Shown here piece after piece: positions 8,880-18,373 of a stretch of DNA of 64,000 bases. The stretch comes from Cupidesulfovibrio sp000226255 (GTDB lineage: Bacteria > Desulfobacterota > Desulfovibrionia > Desulfovibrionales > Desulfovibrionaceae). Where the stretch lies: the NCBI RefSeq assembly GCF_003402415.2, contig NZ_AP036014.1, positions 1,984,001 to 2,048,000 of the forward strand, read 5' to 3'. How positions within the stretch are numbered: the stretch's first letter is position 1; every line of letters starts with the position of its first letter. The notes under the pieces were generated by a model. It searched no databases, was not told where the DNA came from, and saw nothing but the letters and a program-made list of their open reading frames with translations. The position numbers and the translations under genes were made by a program.

Positions 8880-11168
8880 ATGCCCTTCCACCCGCTCCAC
8901 GGCCCCATCCGCAAAAAGCTCGCGCTGTTGATCCTCATGTCGGCCCTTCCGGCGCTGGTCCTGATTGTCGCCTTTGGCTTGCAGGCCAGGAACAGGGCCA
9001 TCGAAAACGCCACGCACGAATTGCAGTCCTTCGTGCGCAATGCCGCGGAAACGCAGGTGCGCACAACCGCGGCAACCCAACTGCTGCTGGAAAACCTGTC
9101 GCGCGTGCCAGAGGTGCAGAATGCCGATATTCCCGGCTGCACCCGCATCTTCAGGGACGTGCTGCGCATCAACCCCCGCTATTCCGTGCTCCACCTCGTG
9201 GACATCCAAGGCCGCATCATCGCCTCCACCTACGCCACGGCAGGCACCAACTTCGCCGGAGTCAAACATTTCCGGGATGCGTTGACCACCAAGGGCTTTG
9301 TGGTAGGTGAATACCAACTTGGCGTAAGCCTTGGCGTGCCCGTGATCCCCTTCGGGTGCCCAGTGATCGGACCTGACGGAAAACTCCGCGGCGTACTGCT
9401 CACCAGCATCCTGCTCCGCAGCTACGGCGACCAGTTTGCCGAAATGCGCTTTCCGCCAGATTCCTTCTTCGGCGTCTCTGACCACCAGGGGCTGCGCCTG
9501 TTCCGTTTTCCCGTTACCGACGATCTTCCGCTGGGACGGCCCATCCAGGCATCCATGTTCCGTATCGCCTCTGCCGCCGATGAAGAGGGGCTTGCGGAGA
9601 ACACGGGGTCCGACGGCGTTGAGCGTATCGTAGCCTACAGGAAGATGCGGACCAGTGTGGCGGCCCTTCCGTACATGTACATGTTCGCAGGTATTCCGAA
9701 GTCCACCCTCCATGCTGCGGCCTGGAAAAGCCCGCTTCGCGAGCTGACCATTGCGCTGCTCATGGTGGTGTTCATGCTGGCCAGCGGTTGGTTCTTTGGC
9801 GGGCGCAACGTGGGCCGCCGACTGGAAGACCTTGCTGCGGCGGCGACACGCATCGGCGAAGGACATCTTTCCACGCGGGTGGACCCCGAACCCGGGATAA
9901 CCGAAATCGACATCCTGGCAAGGTCGTTCAACGACATGGCCCAGGCGCTGGAACAGGACAGGCGAGAGCGCGCCCGCACAGAAGACGAACTGCGCGTGGC
10001 CAGAACCCAGGCCGAGGCGGCCAACCGCGCCAAAAGCCTGTTCCTGGCCAACATGAGCCATGAACTGCGCACCCCGCTCAATGGCCTGCTGGGCATGCTG
10101 CAACTCATCAAGGGGAACGAAGACCCCAACGAACGGGACGCCTACCTGGATTTTGCCCAGCGCGCTGGCCGCCGCCTGACGGATTTGTTGAGCGATCTGC
10201 TGGACCTGTCGCGCATCGAGGCCGGGGGCATGCGCATCGAATGCAGGCCCTTCACCCTGGCCAGCATCTTTGCGGCGCTGGCCGAGACCTTCTCGCCAAT
10301 GCACCAGAGCAAAAGGGTCCCCCTCGTGCTTGCGTGCGCGCCGGAAATCCCACCGGTGCTCCTGGGCGATGATGTTCACGTCCGGCAGATCCTTTTCAAT
10401 CTCGTGGGCAACGCCATGAAGTTCACGGACAAAGGCGAGGTCCGACTCGAGGTCTTTCCGCTGCTGCCCATGCCGTCCGGCGCGATCCGGCTTTTGTTCA
10501 TCGTCAGCGATACCGGCATCGGCATCCCCGACGACAAACTTGACCATATCGTCCACCCCTTTGCCCAGGTGGAAGAAAGCTACACCCGTGCCCATCAGGG
10601 GGCGGGGCTTGGCCTGTCCATCGTGCGCAACCTCGTGCTCGCCATGGGGGGAACACTGCAGTTCGACAGCCTGATGGGGCAGGGCACCAGCGTCTGCCTG
10701 ACCCTGCCGTTCGCCGTTTCCGCCAGTGCGCCTCCGGCAAAGCCGCCCGCAGAGTTCAGCCCGGAAGGCGCCCCCCAGGCAGGATTGCGCATCCTGCTGG
10801 TAGAGGATGACGAAGTGAGCCGCCTGTGCGCCCGGCGGATGCTGGAACATCTGGGGCACGAGGTGACCACCACCACCAACGGCGCGCAGGCCCTGGACGA
10901 ATTGCGGGCCAAGCCGTTCGATTGCGTGCTCATGGACGTGCAGATGGCCGTGATGGACGGGGTGGAGGCCACGCGGCACATCCGGAGCGGCATGTCCGGC
11001 GTGCTGGATGCGCGGGTTCCCGTTATCGCAATGACGGCATACGCCATGGCCGGAGACAGGGATAAATTCCTGGCCGTCGGCATGGACGGATATGTGGCCA
11101 AGCCGGTCTTGGCCACGGAACTTGCCGCCGCCATCGGCAGTGCCGTGGCGCAACGCCGTTCGGCATGA
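8880..11168 (+). CDS. Hybrid sensor histidine kinase with Cache domain and receiver
   Basis: Membrane-bound two-component sensor of 762 residues. A first transmembrane segment at about 13-33 and a second at about 288-308 bracket a periplasmic double-Cache type sensor (VDIQGRIIASTYA, KHFRDALTTKGFVVGEY). Then come HAMP (about 310-365, RRLEDLAAAATRIGEG), a phospho-acceptor domain with MSHELRTPLNG (His394), a catalytic ATPase domain (NAMKF, DTGIGIP, GAGLGLSIV) and a receiver with acceptor Asp686 (LMDVQM). Small organic ligands such as amino or carboxylic acids are typical of this sensor fold, but the ligand is unknown. No output response regulator lies next to it. Confidence 0.93.
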   Translation: MPFHPLHGPIRKKLALLILMSALPALVLIVAFGLQARNRAIENATHELQSFVRNAAETQVRTTAATQLLLENLSRVPEVQNADIPGCTRIFRDVLRINPRYSVLHLVDIQGRIIASTYATAGTNFAGVKHFRDALTTKGFVVGEYQLGVSLGVPVIPFGCPVIGPDGKLRGVLLTSILLRSYGDQFAEMRFPPDSFFGVSDHQGLRLFRFPVTDDLPLGRPIQASMFRIASAADEEGLAENTGSDGVERIVAYRKMRTSVAALPYMYMFAGIPKSTLHAAAWKSPLRELTIALLMVVFMLASGWFFGGRNVGRRLEDLAAAATRIGEGHLSTRVDPEPGITEIDILARSFNDMAQALEQDRRERARTEDELRVARTQAEAANRAKSLFLANMSHELRTPLNGLLGMLQLIKGNEDPNERDAYLDFAQRAGRRLTDLLSDLLDLSRIEAGGMRIECRPFTLASIFAALAETFSPMHQSKRVPLVLACAPEIPPVLLGDDVHVRQILFNLVGNAMKFTDKGEVRLEVFPLLPMPSGAIRLLFIVSDTGIGIPDDKLDHIVHPFAQVEESYTRAHQGAGLGLSIVRNLVLAMGGTLQFDSLMGQGTSVCLTLPFAVSASAPPAKPPAEFSPEGAPQAGLRILLVEDDEVSRLCARRMLEHLGHEVTTTTNGAQALDELRAKPFDCVLMDVQMAVMDGVEATRHIRSGMSGVLDARVPVIAMTAYAMAGDRDKFLAVGMDGYVAKPVLATELAAAIGSAVAQRRSA

Positions 11169-11391
11169 GCCGCCCGCCTTGCGTGCGTGCCATCACCGGA
11201 AAGGGCAGCGCGGCGCGTGAAAACGCAAGCGGTTACTCGCATCGGGGTTGCGCGGCGGGCAAAAAAACGTACAATGCCCAGTTATCCGGGAGAAGCGGCG
11301 TTCGCCGCGCTCCGGGCCCCGTACGTTTGCGCATTCCGTATCATGTCCCCCACACCGCATCCCGTCCCGCACGGCAGTTCCGGAGCCTTTC

Positions 11392-12048
11392 ATGCCCGCA
11401 CCCGATCTTGGCCGCTTCATCGCCGGCTTCCGGCGTTTTCAGAAAAGCTGGTTCTGCCGCGACCACAACCTGTTCGAGAACCTGGTGGAAGAGCAGTCGC
11501 CCAAGGCGCTGGTCATCGCGTGCAGCGATTCGCGCGTGGACCCGGCGCTGCTTCTGGACTGCAACCCCGGCGACCTTTTCGTGGTGCGCAACGTGGCCAA
11601 CCTGGTGCCACCGTACGAGGCGCACACCACCACCCAGCACGGGGTCAGCGCCGCACTGGAGTTCGCCGTGCGCAGCCTGAAGGTGGAGGACATCATCATC
11701 CTGGGCCACGCCCGGTGCGGCGGCATCAAGGCCCTGCTTTCCGGGGCGGCCGGGGGCAGGGACGACACGGAGTTCCTGGCGCGCTGGGTGAGCATTGCCG
11801 CGCCCGCGCAAGAGCGGGTGCAGAAAAGCTGCCCGCACTGTTCAGAGCAGGAGTTGCACCGGGCCTGCGAGCAGGAATCCATTCTGGTTTCGCTGGAAAA
11901 CCTGATGACCTTCCCCTGGCTGCGCGAACGGGTGGAGCAGGGCGAACTTTCGCTGCACGGCTGGTTCTTCGACCTGGAGAAGGGCGAACTGCTGGGGTGG
12001 GACGCAGCCACCAACACCTTCCAGCCCATGGTGCGCGAGTGCGTCTGA
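11392..12048 (+). CDS. Beta-carbonic anhydrase
   Basis: Cytoplasmic zinc enzyme that interconverts CO2 and bicarbonate, 218 residues. The zinc ligands are Cys44 in CSDSR, His106 and Cys109 in HARCGG, and the Asp46/Arg48 pair that gates the active site is present, so the protein should be active. The ATG is preceded by GGAG with good spacing; a longer frame upstream has no family similarity. The gene stands alone with the sensor kinase about 220 bases before it on the same strand. Confidence 0.92.
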   Translation: MPAPDLGRFIAGFRRFQKSWFCRDHNLFENLVEEQSPKALVIACSDSRVDPALLLDCNPGDLFVVRNVANLVPPYEAHTTTQHGVSAALEFAVRSLKVEDIIILGHARCGGIKALLSGAAGGRDDTEFLARWVSIAAPAQERVQKSCPHCSEQELHRACEQESILVSLENLMTFPWLRERVEQGELSLHGWFFDLEKGELLGWDAATNTFQPMVRECV

Positions 12049-12541
12049 TGGCGGTGCGCCGCGCATGACGCCGCGTGTTCCCGGCTGGCTGCCGCCGGGA
12101 ACTCTTCCCCTCGGCTGTCGGACCGTACCGCCACGCCCGTGCCGGTCTGATACGACCTGACGCGGCCCGACGCGACCAGACGGGCACCGGGTTTCCGCCT
12201 GTACCTGGCCAGCGTTCACGCTTTCCCCTTGCGTGAATCCACGCCGTTCGGCGGCATGCGTCGCGTCCGGCTCATCGGGCGCATCGGGCGCGGGTGCCGT
12301 CTTTCCTTGCGCCTTCCGCCGTATTCTCTCCTTCGGACACCTTGAGAAAAGCTGCCGCGCATCGTATGGTGATAGACGGAGTAAAGGCGCTCCTGCCGCC
12401 CCGCGCACGCCTGACGGCGACGCGACCGGCGGAAGGCGCCCCCAGCCCGCCATGCGCGTCGGCCGGGGGCGTTTTCCCGTCACCGGAACCGAGCAACCCG
12501 CACGAAACAACACGGCACGGCAGCCGCACGGATATTCCCGC
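12049..12541. other. Intergenic stretch without recognised gene
   Basis: About 490 bases after the carbonic anhydrase. Both strands are open in several frames, as expected at this GC content, but none gives a recognisable protein and no terminator with a T run is evident. Confidence 0.45.
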
Positions 12542-13678
12542 ATGTTCTTCTCGAAATTTTCGTCCAACCAGAAGCGCGAACAGCAAGACGCCCCCGGCGT
12601 GCCCCCCGAAGAGGCGGGCGTGTCCGGACAGGCCTCCGAACACGGCGGCGAAACGCCCGAATCTTCGGCGCAGGCCTCTGGACGCGGGGGATTCGGCGGG
12701 CTGGGCGACCTGCTGGGCGAGCAGGAGCGCAAGTACGTTCTGGCCTACATCGTCATCGGCATCGTGCTGGTGGAATTTCTGGTGGCCATCGTGGCCATCT
12801 GGCAGGGTGTGGCCAACGTGCAGAGCATGCCCGACGGCACGGTGCGCTTCCGCTTTCCGTGGGGCGGCTACCTGGTTTCGGTGGCCGCCGCGCCGGTGGT
12901 GGTGCTGCTGGTGTTGCAGGTCATCGCGCTGGGGTACACACGCCTGATCAAGGGCGACCCGGTGCTGACAGAGGCGCAGTTGCGCCAACTGCCGCCGTGG
13001 CTGCAAAAGATGCTGGCCGCCGTGAACGGCGTGCCCACCTTCCTGCTGTTGCTGGGCGTGACCCTGCTGGCCACGGTGATCTACTATTTCGACAAGGTGC
13101 TGGGCTTCGTCATCCGGCTGGGTGAATCCACGGAACACCTGGTGCTGTGGGTGGGCGGCGGCGTGCTGGCCGCGTGGTGCGTGGGGTATCTGGGCCGCAT
13201 GTGGTTCGCCTACAAGGTGCGCCGCATGCAGGAAGAATACGCCTACCGGCGCGAGGTGCTGGACCGCACCGGCATGATCATCGTGGACCAGCGCACCATG
13301 CTGGCCCAGCTGCCCGGCCAGGCGGACCCCATGGCCCCGCGCGCCCTGCCGGGCACCATCGACGTTTCACCTTCCGGCGGGGTGCGCCACGCCAAGGTGC
13401 TGCCGCCCGCCCCGTCCGCACCATCTGCCCCGCCTGGCCCAGTCGAGGCGGATGCCGATCCGGACGGCAACGCGGCCGGGGCGCACGTGGTGGATGTTCT
13501 GGACGCCGTGCCCCCCATGCCCCCCGCGCCCACCCCCGACTACACGGCTCCCGCAGCCCCCATTGACGGCGGGCCGGAGGACGATGAGATCGAACCGGGC
13601 CTGCACGAACCGCCCCGGGCAAAAACCGCTGAACCCGCCCCGAAGAAGCCCCGCGCCCGCAAGAAAGCGCCAGACTAG
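12542..13678 (+). CDS. Hypothetical four-helix membrane protein
   Basis: I do not recognise this family. The product has 378 residues: a charged N-terminus (MFFSKFSSNQKREQQD), four hydrophobic segments at about residues 64-90, 105-130, 155-180 and 195-220, then a basic amphipathic stretch (RRMQEEYAYRREVLDR) and a long Pro/Ala-rich tail that ends in KKPRARKKAPD. The tail is probably disordered and cytoplasmic. The start is uncertain: the ATG is followed by a sensible N-terminus but has only a weak ribosome site, while the open frame continues about 300 bases upstream without a likely start. A 34-bp palindrome ends the transcript. Confidence 0.65.
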   Translation: MFFSKFSSNQKREQQDAPGVPPEEAGVSGQASEHGGETPESSAQASGRGGFGGLGDLLGEQERKYVLAYIVIGIVLVEFLVAIVAIWQGVANVQSMPDGTVRFRFPWGGYLVSVAAAPVVVLLVLQVIALGYTRLIKGDPVLTEAQLRQLPPWLQKMLAAVNGVPTFLLLLGVTLLATVIYYFDKVLGFVIRLGESTEHLVLWVGGGVLAAWCVGYLGRMWFAYKVRRMQEEYAYRREVLDRTGMIIVDQRTMLAQLPGQADPMAPRALPGTIDVSPSGGVRHAKVLPPAPSAPSAPPGPVEADADPDGNAAGAHVVDVLDAVPPMPPAPTPDYTAPAAPIDGGPEDDEIEPGLHEPPRAKTAEPAPKKPRARKKAPD

Positions 13679-13713
13679 CACGGCGGCGGAACAAGTGCCC
13701 CCCAAAAGACCGG

Positions 13714-13747
13714 AAGCCGGTCGGCGTTGCGCAACGCCGACCGGCTT
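13714..13747. terminator. Perfect 34-bp palindrome between convergent genes
   Basis: The 17-base arm AAGCCGGTCGGCGTTGC is followed directly by its exact complement with no spacer. It lies between the converging membrane-protein and beta-lactamase genes and probably ends both transcripts, although neither side has a long T run. Confidence 0.55.
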
Positions 13748-13897
13748 CGTGATGTTGTCCGGCCTTCCCGGCCCACGCGGCATGCTCCGGAACACCCGGC
13801 GGGATCAGCAGCGGGCAACCCGCAGGGCATGCGGGCAGCCTGACGCGCGTTGCGCCCTGCCGGTGCGTGCCGTGCCCTCTCAATTCCCGCGGCCCGG

Positions 13898-14743
13898 CTA
13901 CCATTCGGCCGGGGCGATGCCCAGCAGCCGCTGCACCTTGACGATGGCGGCATCGCGCGACCTGCGCCCCGCCGGGGCGGGGTTGTCGTCCTCGTCCTCC
14001 AGCAGGTGGGCGAAAAGCACGGTGCGGCCATCCCCATTCCGCACCCAGCCCACGAACCAGCCGACCTGCCGGTCTTCGACGCGCGTCCCGTCGGGCAGCA
14101 GGCGCACGCCGCTGCCGGTCTTGCCGTACAGCTTCCAGCCGCCCTGCATGTCCTGCACGAACAGGATGCGCCGGGTCATTTCCTGCGCATGCGCCGACAC
14201 AGGCAGCTCCGAACGCACCAGCCTGCCGATGAAGTCCACCTCTTCCTGGGGCGAGACGGCCAGGCTGCTGGACAGCCACGAGCGGGTCAGGCCGTCGTCC
14301 GTGCCCCCACGTCCCGATGGGCCGCGCCGCCCCGAAACATCGCGGTTGCCGTAGCCCAGCCGGTCCACGTAGGCCTTGAAGCGCTCCATGCCCAATTCCC
14401 GCGTGGTGGCCTGCGAATACCACACGCAGCTGTTGCGCATCCACATGACCGGGTCGTGCGGCTGCTTCCACATGTCGTAGGCCACGTTCAGGCTTTCGTC
14501 GTAGGGGCGCACCGGGTGCGTCTCGTCGATCAGGATGCCCGCGTCGTAGCCCATGAGGCTGATGGCGATCTTGAACGTGGAGCAGGGCGCGCGGCGGGTG
14601 GCCAGGTCGCCTTCCGCCGCCAGCACCTCGTCGCCCTCGCGCGCCAGAAAGCTGGTGGCGGCAAAGGCCGGGGCGGATAGGGCCGCGCACAGTGCAAGCA
14701 GCAGCACGAGTACCGCCGGGGGGAAAACACGATGAATCCGCAT
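13898..14743 (-). CDS. Class D (OXA-like) beta-lactamase family protein
   Basis: Exported serine hydrolase of 281 residues with a signal peptide (about residues 1-28, ending APAFAA). The class D motifs are all present in order: STFK with catalytic Ser55 and Lys58, S-C-V at 105-107 (the family S-x-V), YGN at 131-133, a Trp in TRSWLSSSLAVSP corresponding to the omega-loop tryptophan, and KTG at 208-210. AAGGTG precedes the ATG. It could hydrolyse beta-lactams such as oxacillin, or act on another acyl substrate; activity cannot be judged from motifs. Codon use matches its neighbours, so it looks resident rather than newly acquired. Confidence 0.85.
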   Translation of the reverse strand: MRIHRVFPPAVLVLLLALCAALSAPAFAATSFLAREGDEVLAAEGDLATRRAPCSTFKIAISLMGYDAGILIDETHPVRPYDESLNVAYDMWKQPHDPVMWMRNSCVWYSQATTRELGMERFKAYVDRLGYGNRDVSGRRGPSGRGGTDDGLTRSWLSSSLAVSPQEEVDFIGRLVRSELPVSAHAQEMTRRILFVQDMQGGWKLYGKTGSGVRLLPDGTRVEDRQVGWFVGWVRNGDGRTVLFAHLLEDEDDNPAPAGRRSRDAAIVKVQRLLGIAPAEW

Positions 14744-14767
14744 GCGTCACCTTGGGCATGTCTATGA

Positions 14768-14805
14768 AAAGGCACGCCGCCGGAACGATTCCGGCGGCGG
14801 CCTTT
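14768..14805. terminator. Hairpin between the binding-protein and beta-lactamase genes
   Basis: Arms CGCCGCCGGAA and TTCCGGCGGCG around a CGA loop, extended by AAAGGC/GCCTTT, give a stable hairpin with a short T run on each strand. It can end minus-strand transcription from the binding-protein gene. Confidence 0.5.
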
Positions 14806-14985
14806 CGTTTCAGCCCCTGCGTTACGCCGGATGCGTTATTGTTTCAATGGGGTGCGATGACCGGGGGCTGCACGGCGACGGGGCACGCAGCACGGACGGC
14901 GGACCGGGCTGAAAGGAACCGGAAAGGCGACAGAGGCAAGAGGAAGGAGAACGCCGGACAATCGGCGGATGATGCAGCCAGCGCG

Positions 14986-15846
14986 CTACCGCCCCAGAAA
15001 CGGGGCCACGATGCTCTGGTAGCCGCCATCCTTCTTCATGTCGCGCAGAGCATCGGCCAGCCGGGGCACAATGTCGGCATGGCGGCGGTTGAGGTACATG
15101 TACATCTCGCGCGTGGCCAGGGGCGGGTCCAGCGCGCGCAGGTTGTCCAGGCCCAGCTTGCGCCCGTAATGCAGGCCGCCAAGGTGGTAGTACAGCACCA
15201 CGTCCACGCGCCCGGCGCGCAACAGCGCGAACAGGTTTTCCGGCGTGGCCACCTTTACCGTGCTGCTGGCGCGTACGTTCTCGTCGTAAATCTTCCAGCC
15301 GATGATGTAGGCGACGGTGTAGTGGCGCAGATCGTCCCAGTGGCGCACGCTCACGTCCGGCCGCAGGGCGAAGGCCGTGAATTCGTAGGTCATGTTGCTT
15401 TCGGGCACCCGGAGCAGGTTGGGATAGGCGGCTTCCAGCCCGCTGATGCGGTTGGCGTCGCCATCCACCTGCCCGGCGTCGGCCATTACCAGCCCGCGTT
15501 CGCTGGGCAGTTGTTGCAGGGCTACATCCAGCCCCGCACGCCCGAAGGCCCCCTTGATAATCAGGTCCAGCATGCCTTCATGGTCGGGCTCGCTGAGCGG
15601 CGGGGACACAGTGGTGGCCAGGATAAGGGCAGGCGCGGGCTGCGCGGGAGTGGAAGGAGAAGGTGCGGAGGACGCGGTAGCGGCAACAGAAGGGCCGGAT
15701 GCGGAAGCCGCTGGGGGGGACTGCCCGGCACATGCGCCGGAAGCGACCGCGCACAGCAGAAGCGCGCATGACATCGCACGGGGCATTACCCTCGTCATGC
15801 CCCGTAACATCGCCCGCAGTATCTTCATTCGTGCAAAAGCCATCAA
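14986..15846 (-). CDS. Periplasmic substrate-binding-like protein (SBP_bac_3 type)
   Basis: Probable secreted solute-binding protein of up to 286 residues. It begins with several possible Met starts (residues 1, 2, 7, 13, 17, 21, 25), then a hydrophobic signal (MSCALLLCAVASGACAG) and a long Ala/Ser/Pro linker before the binding domain, which starts at about PALILATTVSPPLSEPD. The stretch YDVALQQLPSERGL-like (here LDVALQQLPSERGL), WDDLRHYTVAYIIGWK and LRAGRVDVVLYY fit the family-3 fold. No ABC permease genes are adjacent, so it may instead serve a sensor, or be an orphan binding protein as is common in Desulfovibrio. The exact start and ligand are unknown. Confidence 0.75.
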   Translation of the reverse strand: MMAFARMKILRAMLRGMTRVMPRAMSCALLLCAVASGACAGQSPPAASASGPSVAATASSAPSPSTPAQPAPALILATTVSPPLSEPDHEGMLDLIIKGAFGRAGLDVALQQLPSERGLVMADAGQVDGDANRISGLEAAYPNLLRVPESNMTYEFTAFALRPDVSVRHWDDLRHYTVAYIIGWKIYDENVRASSTVKVATPENLFALLRAGRVDVVLYYHLGGLHYGRKLGLDNLRALDPPLATREMYMYLNRRHADIVPRLADALRDMKKDGGYQSIVAPFLGR

Positions 15847-16522
15847 GCGCCCTGTGAACCTTGAATCTTCGGCCTGATCGTCAGCGCGCGCTCATGGTGC
15901 CGTGGCCTTTGCAGGCGGCGTATGCGACGTCCGGAACACGCACGACGTTGGGCCGCCCACGGCCCGCAGCAACAGATACACGTAGGTTAGACGGAAATCC
16001 GGAGTTGGTTTGTCGAGTGTCTATTCTATCCTGAATTTTCGTCAACAGGCTAGAGCGGGCACGACGTGCATTTTCGCCCGGCGGCGCTGGAGTTTTCACC
16101 GACGGGTGCGCGCATCCCGTTGCGGAAGAAGCAAAATGATTCGGACCTGCCTGCCGGAAAAGCCCTGACGAACACGAGGGGGAAAAGCCATGCACAAGAA
16201 CGATGCCCAAGAGCGATGCACATGACAGGCATGCCCACAAAGAAAGACCTGTGAATTTGCCATGGGCATCTGCCTGCAATCACATGGAAAAGGGCTCTGA
16301 AGCCTCGCTGTTCAACAGCGCAAGATGATCTGCCCCAGTGTTTGCCAACTTTACTGCCATTGGCTTGCCGCCGTTGCCCATGGACCAACACCCCCTGAAT
16401 CAAGCCAGATGGGCAATATGATGTCATGTTATATTATATGCCAATTGACGGCATGACGTACGGACACTACGCATGACAATGAAGATAATGTTTTTTTTAA
16501 CGTCACTTTCAATGGAGGCAGT
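15847..16522. other. Long intergenic region upstream of the dipeptidase
   Basis: About 680 bases with no gene I can support. The 3' part (16420-16510) is clearly AT-richer and includes TTATATTATA and a TTGACG hexamer at 16445 with a weak TACGCA 17 bases on, so the dipeptidase promoter may lie here. GGAGG sits 5 bases before the following ATG. Confidence 0.45.
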
Positions 16523-18061
16523 ATGAGAATCGCGTGCATTCTTTCAGCGTTGCTAGCCTTCCTTTCGTTCGGTCTACCATCGGGGGCCGCAGCGCCGTTG
16601 GCGGACAAGCCGGTCGTGCCCCCCGTGGCGGTTGTGTATGAGCAATTCGCCCCGCTGACCGCCATTCCCCGGCCATCGCTCAAGGAGGACAAGGTTCGCG
16701 ACCATATCCGGCGCATGGCGGACAGCCTTGGTCTTGCGTGGAAGGTGGATGCGGCGGGGAACATGCTGGTGACCAAACCTGCCGCCAAGGGATACGAATC
16801 CGCCCCCACGGTGGTGTTGCAGGCGCACATGGACATGGTGTGCGTCACCGATGGCCGCCCCTTCGACTTTGCGACCCAGCCCATCGTCATGACCACCGAG
16901 AACGGTTGGATGCACGCCGAAGGCACAACGCTCGGGGCCGATGACGGCATGGGCGTGGCCATGATGCTTGCCGTGCTGCAAAGCAGGGATATGGTGCACG
17001 GCAAGATCGAATGCCTGTTCACCGTGGACGAGGAAGGACAGATGACGGGCGCCGCCAACCTGCAGGCGGGGTTCCTTACGGGCAGGATGTACATCAACCT
17101 GGACGCCGAGGATTACGACGTCGCCTACATCGGCAGCGCGGGCAGCTACATCGCGACGGGTCGGCTGCCGTTCGTCATGGCGGCTGTCCCGGCGGACACG
17201 GCCTTCTACAGGCTTTCCATGGATGGAGGGCTGGGCGGCCATTCGGGCCTCATGATCGACAAGGGCCGCGCCAACGTCATCAAGCTGGCCGCGCAGCTGC
17301 TGCAAGAAGCCAACACGCATCACGGCGTCGTCCTTTCCACCATTGATGCCGGGCAGGCCCACAACAGCATCGCCTATTCGCTGGCGGCGGTGGTGGGTGT
17401 TCCCACCGCTCGCAAGGCGGATTTTGCGACCCGGGTTGCCGCGTTCGCCAAGGCGCAGGGCGAGGTCTATGCCAAGTCGGACCCCGGGCTGAAAATATCC
17501 CTGGCCGAGGTATCACCGCCCGACCAGGTGGTGGCCAGGTCCGCAAGTGATGCGCTGCTGCGCGTGCTCACCGGATTGCCCAACGGTGTTCTGGCCATGA
17601 GCACCAAGGTGCCGGGGCTTGTGGAAACGTCAAGCAACGTGGGCATGCTGCGCACGGGCGAGAATTCCTTCGCCATCACCACCCATACCCGCAGCAACGT
17701 GCCCGCCAGTCTCGCGGATGTCCGTTCGCGCATCGGGGCATTGTATGGGGCGCAGGGCGTCACCGTGGCTTCCGCCGATGTCACCGAGTTTCCCGCGTGG
17801 GATGCGCCGCTGGGAACGCCTGTGCAAAAGTACGTTCAGGCCGCCTTTCACAGCCAGACCGGGCGTGAACTCAAGATGGCCACCATCCATGCGGGGCTGG
17901 AGTGCGGGCAGGTGACGCGCAACTACCCGGATATGGACATGATATCCATCGGCGCGTTGCAGCAGGACGTCCATACCCCGCGTGAACGGGTTGAACTGGC
18001 CAGCGTTGAAGGTATCTGGAAGGCGTTGGCGGAAAGCCTGTATCTGGTCGCGCGGCAGTAA
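16523..18061 (+). CDS. PepD-like M20 dipeptidase with signal peptide
   Basis: Metallo-aminoacyl dipeptidase of the M20/PepD (cytosol non-specific dipeptidase, beta-Ala-His dipeptidase) family, 512 residues. Metal-binding motifs are visible: AHMDMV (His102, Asp104), TLGADDGMG at about 137-145 and VDEEGQMTGA at about 172. The C-terminal end IGALQQDVHTPRERV carries the last His ligand. Unlike the usual cytosolic enzyme, residues 1-24 form a signal peptide (LSALLAFLSFGLPSGAAA), so it should act in the periplasm on imported peptides. The gene is monocistronic, with a good GGAGG site. Confidence 0.85.
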   Translation: MRIACILSALLAFLSFGLPSGAAAPLADKPVVPPVAVVYEQFAPLTAIPRPSLKEDKVRDHIRRMADSLGLAWKVDAAGNMLVTKPAAKGYESAPTVVLQAHMDMVCVTDGRPFDFATQPIVMTTENGWMHAEGTTLGADDGMGVAMMLAVLQSRDMVHGKIECLFTVDEEGQMTGAANLQAGFLTGRMYINLDAEDYDVAYIGSAGSYIATGRLPFVMAAVPADTAFYRLSMDGGLGGHSGLMIDKGRANVIKLAAQLLQEANTHHGVVLSTIDAGQAHNSIAYSLAAVVGVPTARKADFATRVAAFAKAQGEVYAKSDPGLKISLAEVSPPDQVVARSASDALLRVLTGLPNGVLAMSTKVPGLVETSSNVGMLRTGENSFAITTHTRSNVPASLADVRSRIGALYGAQGVTVASADVTEFPAWDAPLGTPVQKYVQAAFHSQTGRELKMATIHAGLECGQVTRNYPDMDMISIGALQQDVHTPRERVELASVEGIWKALAESLYLVARQ

Positions 18062-18311
18062 CGACGGGTTCCGGGCGGGAGGCGATGGGCGCGGGGCGAA
18101 GGCAGGGCCGAAAGCCATCCGAAACGGCGGCGAATGCCCGGCAGGATGACGTCCGGCGTACCTTAAGCAGACGGTCATGAAGGACCCAGCCTTGTCACGG
18201 CAACTCGCTTCGACCATGCCTGACATGAGTCTCATGGGGACTGAGAAGCTGATCCGACATGCCGGGCGGCCCGCTTTCGGAAAGACACACGCCCCCATTC
18301 CCTCTACCGCC

Positions 18312-18354
18312 AAAAAGATTTGGGCCGACCTGCCTCGCGGCGGGTCGGCCCAAA
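18312..18354 (-). terminator. Stranded terminator, probably the original ssrA terminator
   Basis: On the minus strand a 12-bp stem (TTTGGGCCGACC with GGTCGGCCCAAA) is followed by TCTTTTTG. No minus-strand gene sits just before it except a 13-base copy of the ssrA 3' end, which suggests that this is the ssrA terminator left behind by island insertion. Confidence 0.6.
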
Positions 18355-18373
18355 AATTTGTGGAGGCGGCGGG
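18355..18373. repeat. Distal att-like copy of the ssrA 3' end
   Basis: AATTTG-TGGAGGCGGCGGG, identical to the ssrA-side sequence except for one missing G. It marks the far end of the island. Confidence 0.6.

Noticed and set aside
8568..11153. 861-codon open frame on the minus strand opposite the sensor kinase.
   Set aside because: Same reason: composition of an antisense frame and no recognisable domain, whereas the plus strand has complete kinase domains.
16445..16473. TTGACG and TACGCA as a sigma70 promoter of the dipeptidase gene.
   Set aside because: The -10 hexamer matches at too few positions and better AT-rich hexamers exist upstream; left as a possibility only.
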